Below, in pieces: positions 58,618 through 64,000 of a DNA stretch of 64,000 nucleotides. Where the stretch lies: positions 485,314 to 549,313 of the forward strand of contig NZ_JACGXN010000001.1 of NCBI RefSeq assembly GCF_014138285.1. Direction: 5' to 3'. How positions within the stretch are numbered: the stretch's first letter is position 1; every line of letters starts with the position of its first letter. Made by a program: the position numbers and the translations under genes. The notes below the pieces were generated by a model. That model worked only from the letters and a program-made list of their open reading frames with translations. It was not told the origin of the DNA and did not search any database. The DNA comes from Phyllobacterium myrsinacearum (lineage in GTDB: Bacteria > Pseudomonadota > Alphaproteobacteria > Rhizobiales > Rhizobiaceae).

Positions 58618-59013
58618 TCACTCATGGGCAACGGGAATATCGAGCTGCCCTTCCGCAGCCTTGTTTTTGTATTGAAGGGCAATCAGAACGCCTTTCATCA
58701 GGCGTAGGGCCGTCAGGCAAAGCACAAGCGCGAGCGGTATCCACAGGATGAAATGGACCCATAGCGGCGGATCAACGGTGACTTCCATCCACAGGGCGAG
58801 CCCGACAACAATGAAGCCAATCAGCAGCATGACCAGCACTGCGGGTCCATCGCCCGAATCAATGAAGGAATAGTCGAGACCGCAGCTTGTGCATTGTCTG
58901 GCCGGCGTCAGGAATCCGTCAAAGAGTTTCCCCTGTCCGCAACGCGGGCAACGTGCCTTCACGCCCGCCGTGAAAGGGTCAACTGGCGGATAAAGGGCTT
59001 TGTCTTCGCTCAT
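58618..59013 (-). CDS. DUF983 zinc-ribbon membrane protein
   Basis: 131 residues. Zinc-ribbon cysteines CPRCGQGKLFDGFL and CTSCGLDYSFIDSGDGPA in the first 50 residues, then two membrane segments (AVLVMLLIGFIVVGLALWMEV and WVHFILWIPLALVLCLTALR). The family is habitually next to oxidase assembly genes; exact role unknown. Its ATG overlaps the L,D-transpeptidase stop by four bases, and the SURF1 gene follows. Confidence 0.92.
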   Translation of the reverse strand: MSEDKALYPPVDPFTAGVKARCPRCGQGKLFDGFLTPARQCTSCGLDYSFIDSGDGPAVLVMLLIGFIVVGLALWMEVTVDPPLWVHFILWIPLALVLCLTALRLMKGVLIALQYKNKAAEGQLDIPVAHE

Positions 59014-59516
59014 GGGTTTATCTCAATCGGTGTTCCATCCTGGACCAGAGCCCAGATTTCATCCATTTCGCGATTAGTGACGGCAATACACCCATCTGTC
59101 CAGTCGATAAGTTGAAGTACCCAGCCCCACCAGCCGTAGCCATTGGCCGCACCGTGGATCATGATCATGCCCCCGGGCTGCACGCCCATCGATTTGGCTG
59201 AAGCAACATCTCTCGGGTTGGGATATGAAATGTGGATTGACTTGTAAGCGATGCTTTTAGGGTTGCGCCAATCCAAAACATAGCGCCCTTCGGGTGTTCG
59301 CTCGTCACCTTCCCAGTGCTTGTGACCTTCTGGCCGTGCCCCAAGCGCTACCGTATATTCCTTGATCACCACGTCACCGGACAGCAGCTGCATGCGCCGT
59401 TCTGCCTTTTCCACACGAACCAGATCAACCTTGCCTTCGTTTGCCGGTGCCAGCGCTACAAAGAATGGTGACAAAGCAACAAGGAATGCCGAGCGGAGAG
59501 CCAAAGGTTTCATCAT
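59010..59516 (-). CDS. L,D-transpeptidase, YkuD-like
   Basis: About 168 residues from one of two adjacent ATGs at 59516/59513, with a signal peptide ending APANE region. YkuD active site: IHGAANGYGWWGW (His) followed by DWTDGCIAVTNREMDEIW, with nucleophile Cys in the TDGCIAV motif. It crosslinks peptidoglycan or attaches proteins to it in the periplasm. It sits between a terminator after ctaE and DUF983, in the middle of an oxidase assembly neighbourhood to which it does not obviously belong. Confidence 0.9.
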   Translation of the reverse strand: MMKPLALRSAFLVALSPFFVALAPANEGKVDLVRVEKAERRMQLLSGDVVIKEYTVALGARPEGHKHWEGDERTPEGRYVLDWRNPKSIAYKSIHISYPNPRDVASAKSMGVQPGGMIMIHGAANGYGWWGWVLQLIDWTDGCIAVTNREMDEIWALVQDGTPIEINP

Positions 59517-59551
59517 GCCTGATGCTTGGCGCAGGATTGTGCCCAAAGAAT

Positions 59552-59581
59552 GAGGGCGGTCATGTTTCCATGACCGCCCTC
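59552..59581 (-). terminator. Hairpin after ctaE
   Basis: 13-bp stem (GAGGGCGGTCATG / CATGACCGCCCTC) with loop TTTC, 26 bases beyond the ctaE stop. It should end the cta transcript or reduce read-through into the L,D-transpeptidase; the following T content is modest. Confidence 0.7.
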
Positions 59582-59606
59582 TCTATTACCAGTTCTGAAG
59601 GCTTGT

Positions 59607-60485
59607 TTATTCAACGGCTATCGGTGCGCCCCATGAGGCCCATACGTAGATCGAGAAGAACAAGAACAACCAGACCACGTCCACGAAGTGCCAGTACCAG
59701 GCGGCAGCTTCGAAGCCGAAATGCTTCTTCTCGGTGAAGTCACCACGCATGGCGCGCAGCAGGCAAACCAGCAGGAAGATCGTTCCGATGATGACGTGGA
59801 AGCCGTGGAAGCCCGTCGCCATGAAGAAGGTCGCGCCGTAGATCGAGTCCTTGAACGCAAACGGTGCATGCATGTACTCGTAGCCCTGTACGAACGAGAA
59901 GAGCATGCCGAGCAGGACCGTGAGCGTGAGCCCCTGGACCAGACCCTTGCGATCATTGTGGATCAGCGCATGGTGGGCCCAGGTTACCGTCGTTCCCGAC
60001 AGAAGCAGGATGATGGTGTTGTACAGCGGCAGATGCAGAGGATCGAGAACCTCGATGCCCTTGGGAGGCCACACACCGCCGGTAAAGGCTGCGCGGGCAA
60101 CCTGCTCTGCTTCACCGGGGAAAAGGCTGGCATCGAAGAAGGCCCAGAACCAGGCAACGAAGAACATCACTTCCGACGCGATGAACATGATCATGCCATA
60201 GCGCAGGTGCAGGGATACAACGCGGGTATGGTGCCCTTCCTTGCTCTCCTTGATGGTATCCGACCACCAGCCGAACATGGTGTAGAGAACGATGGCAAGG
60301 CCAATCAGGAACAGCCATGGCTGTGCCAGGTTATGTCCGAACAGGTGCAGCTCACCGCCATTGTGATAGCGCATGTAAGCGATACCGCCGATAGCCATGA
60401 CAAAAGCACCCACCGAGCCGAGGAACGGCCATGGGCTTGGATCGATAATATGGTAGTCGTGGTTCTTCGCGTGTGCTTCGGCCAT
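59607..60485 (-). CDS. ctaE: Cytochrome c oxidase subunit III
   Basis: 292 residues with seven membrane segments; typical segments are [43 protein letters not shown] near 98, [15 protein letters not shown] near 165, and [23 protein letters not shown] near 226, ending [22 protein letters not shown]. Subunit of the aa3 oxidase core. It follows ctaG (58-base gap) on the minus strand and is closed by a hairpin. Confidence 0.96.
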   Translation of the reverse strand: MAEAHAKNHDYHIIDPSPWPFLGSVGAFVMAIGGIAYMRYHNGGELHLFGHNLAQPWLFLIGLAIVLYTMFGWWSDTIKESKEGHHTRVVSLHLRYGMIMFIASEVMFFVAWFWAFFDASLFPGEAEQVARAAFTGGVWPPKGIEVLDPLHLPLYNTIILLLSGTTVTWAHHALIHNDRKGLVQGLTLTVLLGMLFSFVQGYEYMHAPFAFKDSIYGATFFMATGFHGFHVIIGTIFLLVCLLRAMRGDFTEKKHFGFEAAAWYWHFVDVVWLFLFFSIYVWASWGAPIAVE

Positions 60486-60543
60486 TTTAACCCCCGCAAG
60501 TTCTATTCATCTGTTTAGCCACTGACAAATCGTCAGCGCAAGT

Positions 60544-61185
60544 TCAAAGCTGTCCCGATGCCTTGTCCTTCTTCACGTCAGCGCTGGCAGCAACCGGTGC
60601 CGGCATCGCGATCGGAAAGAAGGTGTAGGACAGGGTAATTGTGTTGACGCCCTTCAGCTCTTCCGCATTGACGATATCCGGGTCAACGAAGAAAACGACT
60701 GGCATCTGCATGTCTTCGCCCGGCTTCAGGACGGTGTCCGTGAAGCAGAAGCATTCAACCTTGTTGAAGTACGCCCCCGCTGCCTGCGGCGTCACATTGA
60801 ACGAAGCACGACCAGCTGTCGGTTTGTCCAGTATGTTCTTGGCTTCGTAATGGATAAGCTTGGTCTCGCCAATGTTCATCGTCACATCACGCTGCACCGG
60901 CTTAAACTGCCAAGGCAGGCCATCGGAAGTATTGGCATCGAAGCGTACCGTGATCTTCTTGTCGAGGATCGTATCGGACATCTGCTCGACGCGCTGGGTC
61001 GTGCCGCCATAACCGGTGACCTGACAGAACATCGCGTAGAGTGGCACGGCCGCAAAAGCCATGCCTACCATGCCGAAGAAGAACGCCAGACACGAAATCG
61101 CGATCGTCCGGTCGGAAATCCGGCGTTTCCGGGTTGGCGCGTTGTCGGTTGCTGGTGTCTGGTTTTCTTCCATTGAGCTGCTCAT
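60544..61185 (-). CDS. ctaG: Cytochrome c oxidase assembly protein CtaG (Cox11)
   Basis: 213 residues from the ATG at 61185. One N-terminal membrane anchor (TIAISCLAFFFGMVGMAFAAVPLYAMFCQVTGYGGT), then a beta domain on the periplasmic side with the copper-binding FNKVECFCFTDT (CFCF) near residue 140. It inserts CuB into subunit I. Its start overlaps the stop of the small upstream gene by one base (TGATG). The apparently longer frame upstream is in a different gene. Confidence 0.94.
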   Translation of the reverse strand: MSSSMEENQTPATDNAPTRKRRISDRTIAISCLAFFFGMVGMAFAAVPLYAMFCQVTGYGGTTQRVEQMSDTILDKKITVRFDANTSDGLPWQFKPVQRDVTMNIGETKLIHYEAKNILDKPTAGRASFNVTPQAAGAYFNKVECFCFTDTVLKPGEDMQMPVVFFVDPDIVNAEELKGVNTITLSYTFFPIAMPAPVAASADVKKDKASGQL

Positions 61186-61346
61186 CACATTTGCCGGTCG
61201 AGAATCTTCGCGCCAAGCTTGGCCCAGGTGCCGACGTAGACAAGAATAACAAACGCAGCCAAAGCCAGGGCAAGCGCGATGGAGCGGCTGCGCTGTGCCC
61301 GCTTCTGCTTTGGTGTCAGTGTTACGCGATCGTCGCTCATATTCAT
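61185..61346 (-). CDS. Small CoxF-like membrane protein
   Basis: 53 residues, [20 protein letters not shown] then one membrane segment ([20 protein letters not shown]) and a short tail [12 protein letters not shown]. It sits exactly between ctaB and ctaG with start/stop overlaps at both ends (ATGA with ctaB, TGATG with ctaG), so it is translated as part of the cluster. Small genes at this position are called CoxF in rhizobia as I recall; sequence identity to that family is my inference. Role unknown, probably in oxidase assembly. Confidence 0.8.
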   Translation of the reverse strand: MNMSDDRVTLTPKQKRAQRSRSIALALALAAFVILVYVGTWAKLGAKILDRQM

Positions 61347-62287
61347 GCACCTGCCAGAAAAAGCGCCTTGCGCACGAGGATCTCGCCAAGAAGCACGGCA
61401 TAAAGGCTGAAAAGATAAAAGATCGAAAAAGCGAACATCTTCTTCGCTGGTTTGATCATCGGCGCACCGACCGGCGCGCGCCAGACAGTCCACGCATAGA
61501 AAAGGAACAGCACACCGGCAGCGATCGAAAAAACGCCGTAGACGATACCGGCAAATCCCATGATCCATGGCAGGACAGCAACCGGAGCGACCAGCAGCGT
61601 GTAGAGGAAAATCTGAAACTTCGTTGATGCTTCGCCCATCACATTGGGCATCATCGGGATTTTTGCCTTCTCGTAATCATCGGACATGAACAGCGACAGC
61701 GCCCAGAAATGGGGTGGCGTCCACAGGAAGATGATGAGGAAAAGCACAATGCTTTCGATGCCGACCGAATTGGTCACGGCGGCCCAGCCGATCATGGGTG
61801 GGAATGCCCCAGCAGCGCCGCCGATAACGATGTTCTGGGGCGTCGAGCGCTTCAGCCACATCGTATAGACGACCGCATAGAAGAAAATAGTGAAGGCAAG
61901 CAGGAAAGCTGAAAGCAGATTGACGAAAAGGCCGAGCGTGACGACCGAGAAAGCGGACAACAGCAGACCGAAGGTCAGCACCTCTTCGCGGGTAATCCGG
62001 CCCGCCGGAATAGGACGGTTGGCGGTGCGTTTCATGATCGCGTCAATATCGGAATCGTACCACATATTGAGCGCGCCGGAGGCACCGGCACCAACCGCAA
62101 TGCACAGAATGGCAATGACGGCGAGAACCGGATTGATGTGGCCGGGAGCGGCCATCATGCCAACAAAACCGGTAAAGACCACCAGCGACATCACCCGCGG
62201 CTTGAGCAAGGCAATATAGTCCGATGCATTGGCTTCAGACAGGCCAATGACGGTATCTACGGTTGCATTCTTCTCAATCAGGGCCAT
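61343..62287 (-). CDS. ctaB: Protohaem IX farnesyltransferase
   Basis: 314 residues, UbiA-type prenyltransferase making haem O for the oxidase. About nine membrane segments and the Asp-rich motif [21 protein letters not shown] near residue 95, then [16 protein letters not shown] near 158 and the second acidic region [22 protein letters not shown] near 189. Follows ctaD with a hairpin between; its stop overlaps the start of the small CoxF-like gene. Confidence 0.95.
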   Translation of the reverse strand: MALIEKNATVDTVIGLSEANASDYIALLKPRVMSLVVFTGFVGMMAAPGHINPVLAVIAILCIAVGAGASGALNMWYDSDIDAIMKRTANRPIPAGRITREEVLTFGLLLSAFSVVTLGLFVNLLSAFLLAFTIFFYAVVYTMWLKRSTPQNIVIGGAAGAFPPMIGWAAVTNSVGIESIVLFLIIFLWTPPHFWALSLFMSDDYEKAKIPMMPNVMGEASTKFQIFLYTLLVAPVAVLPWIMGFAGIVYGVFSIAAGVLFLFYAWTVWRAPVGAPMIKPAKKMFAFSIFYLFSLYAVLLGEILVRKALFLAGA

Positions 62288-62329
62288 GCGCTCAGTCTTG
62301 TTATTTCAGTCGTTTCAACTTGAAGATGC

Positions 62330-62356
62330 CCGGGCCGCTGGGTTTCAGCGGCCCGG
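62330..62356. terminator. Hairpin between ctaD and ctaB
   Basis: Perfect 11-bp GC-rich stem (CCGGGCCGCTG / CAGCGGCCCGG) with a five-base loop. No clean T-run follows on the minus strand, so it may be an attenuator or an RNA-stabilising 3' end for ctaD rather than a full terminator. Confidence 0.65.
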
Positions 62357-62365
62357 TCCTTGGTT

Positions 62366-64000
<1,635 letters not shown>

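Overview
The window looks like chromosome from an alphaproteobacterium of the order Hyphomicrobiales (Rhizobiales), probably the Brucella/Ochrobactrum/Phyllobacterium side. This rests on recognised gene content and order, not on a database search: a CcrM-type methyltransferase with a CtrA-like box upstream, the mutY / DUF721 (dciA) / dsbA / smc neighbourhood, the ctaD-ctaB-small gene-ctaG-ctaE cytochrome oxidase cluster next to DUF983, SURF1, ispH, thrB and rnhA, a pyruvate phosphate dikinase, and high-GC codon use. I saw no rRNA, tRNA, CRISPR array, transposase or integrase gene. The window is almost entirely chromosomal housekeeping and metabolic DNA, broken up by small palindromic intergenic repeats.

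Layout. 1-8 kb: an isolated DUF2793 (phage-tail-like) gene, then a purine/ureide catabolism block on the minus strand, read as puuE, allA, xdhA, xdhB, uraD, uraH. 8-20 kb: biotin transporter bioY, a metallo-beta-lactamase-fold hydrolase, a DUF1499 membrane protein, a Tat-exported phospholipase C with a small lipoprotein, a class III aminotransferase, an esterase, a phytase-like esterase, a divergent TetR/SDR pair and a GNAT acetyltransferase. 20-31 kb: a KdgT permease, a divergent pair of citrate synthases (one with an N-terminal DNA-binding domain) around a palindromic operator candidate, two small secreted proteins, an OmpA-like protein, 6-phosphogluconate dehydrogenase, a Ca2+/H+ antiporter, a divergent LysR/MFS pair and a polysaccharide deacetylase-like protein. 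31-46 kb: ppdK, smc, a DsbA-like oxidoreductase, dciA, two surface-polysaccharide genes placed between dciA and mutY, mutY, two HAD phosphatases and ccrM. 46-55 kb: a lipoprotein, thrC, an M16 peptidase, a GNAT enzyme, a large membrane EAL phosphodiesterase with a degenerate GGDEF domain, AlgH/YqgE, a stand-alone DsbD-alpha domain protein and a peroxiredoxin. 55-64 kb: a minus-strand run of cytochrome c oxidase assembly genes followed by an L,D-transpeptidase, DUF983, SURF1, ispH, thrB and rnhA; ctaD runs off the right edge.

Working together: the purine block covers hypoxanthine/xanthine to urate, hydroxyisourate to allantoin, allantoin ring opening and ureidoglycolate cleavage, but no urate oxidase or allantoicase is present here. 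thrB and thrC catalyse consecutive steps of threonine synthesis from two loci. The cta/SURF1 genes build the aa3 oxidase. ccrM and smc are cell-cycle genes.

Most noteworthy: (1) the citrate synthase pair with a fused helix-turn-helix domain and a 14-bp perfect palindrome between the two genes; (2) five copies of a 125-200 bp inverted-repeat family, and a separate 153-bp inverted-repeat element between xdhA and xdhB whose end supplies the xdhB ribosome binding site; (3) a 28-bp perfect palindrome beside gnd; (4) surface-polysaccharide genes inserted in the mutY-dciA locus. I found no clear new defence or mobile system.
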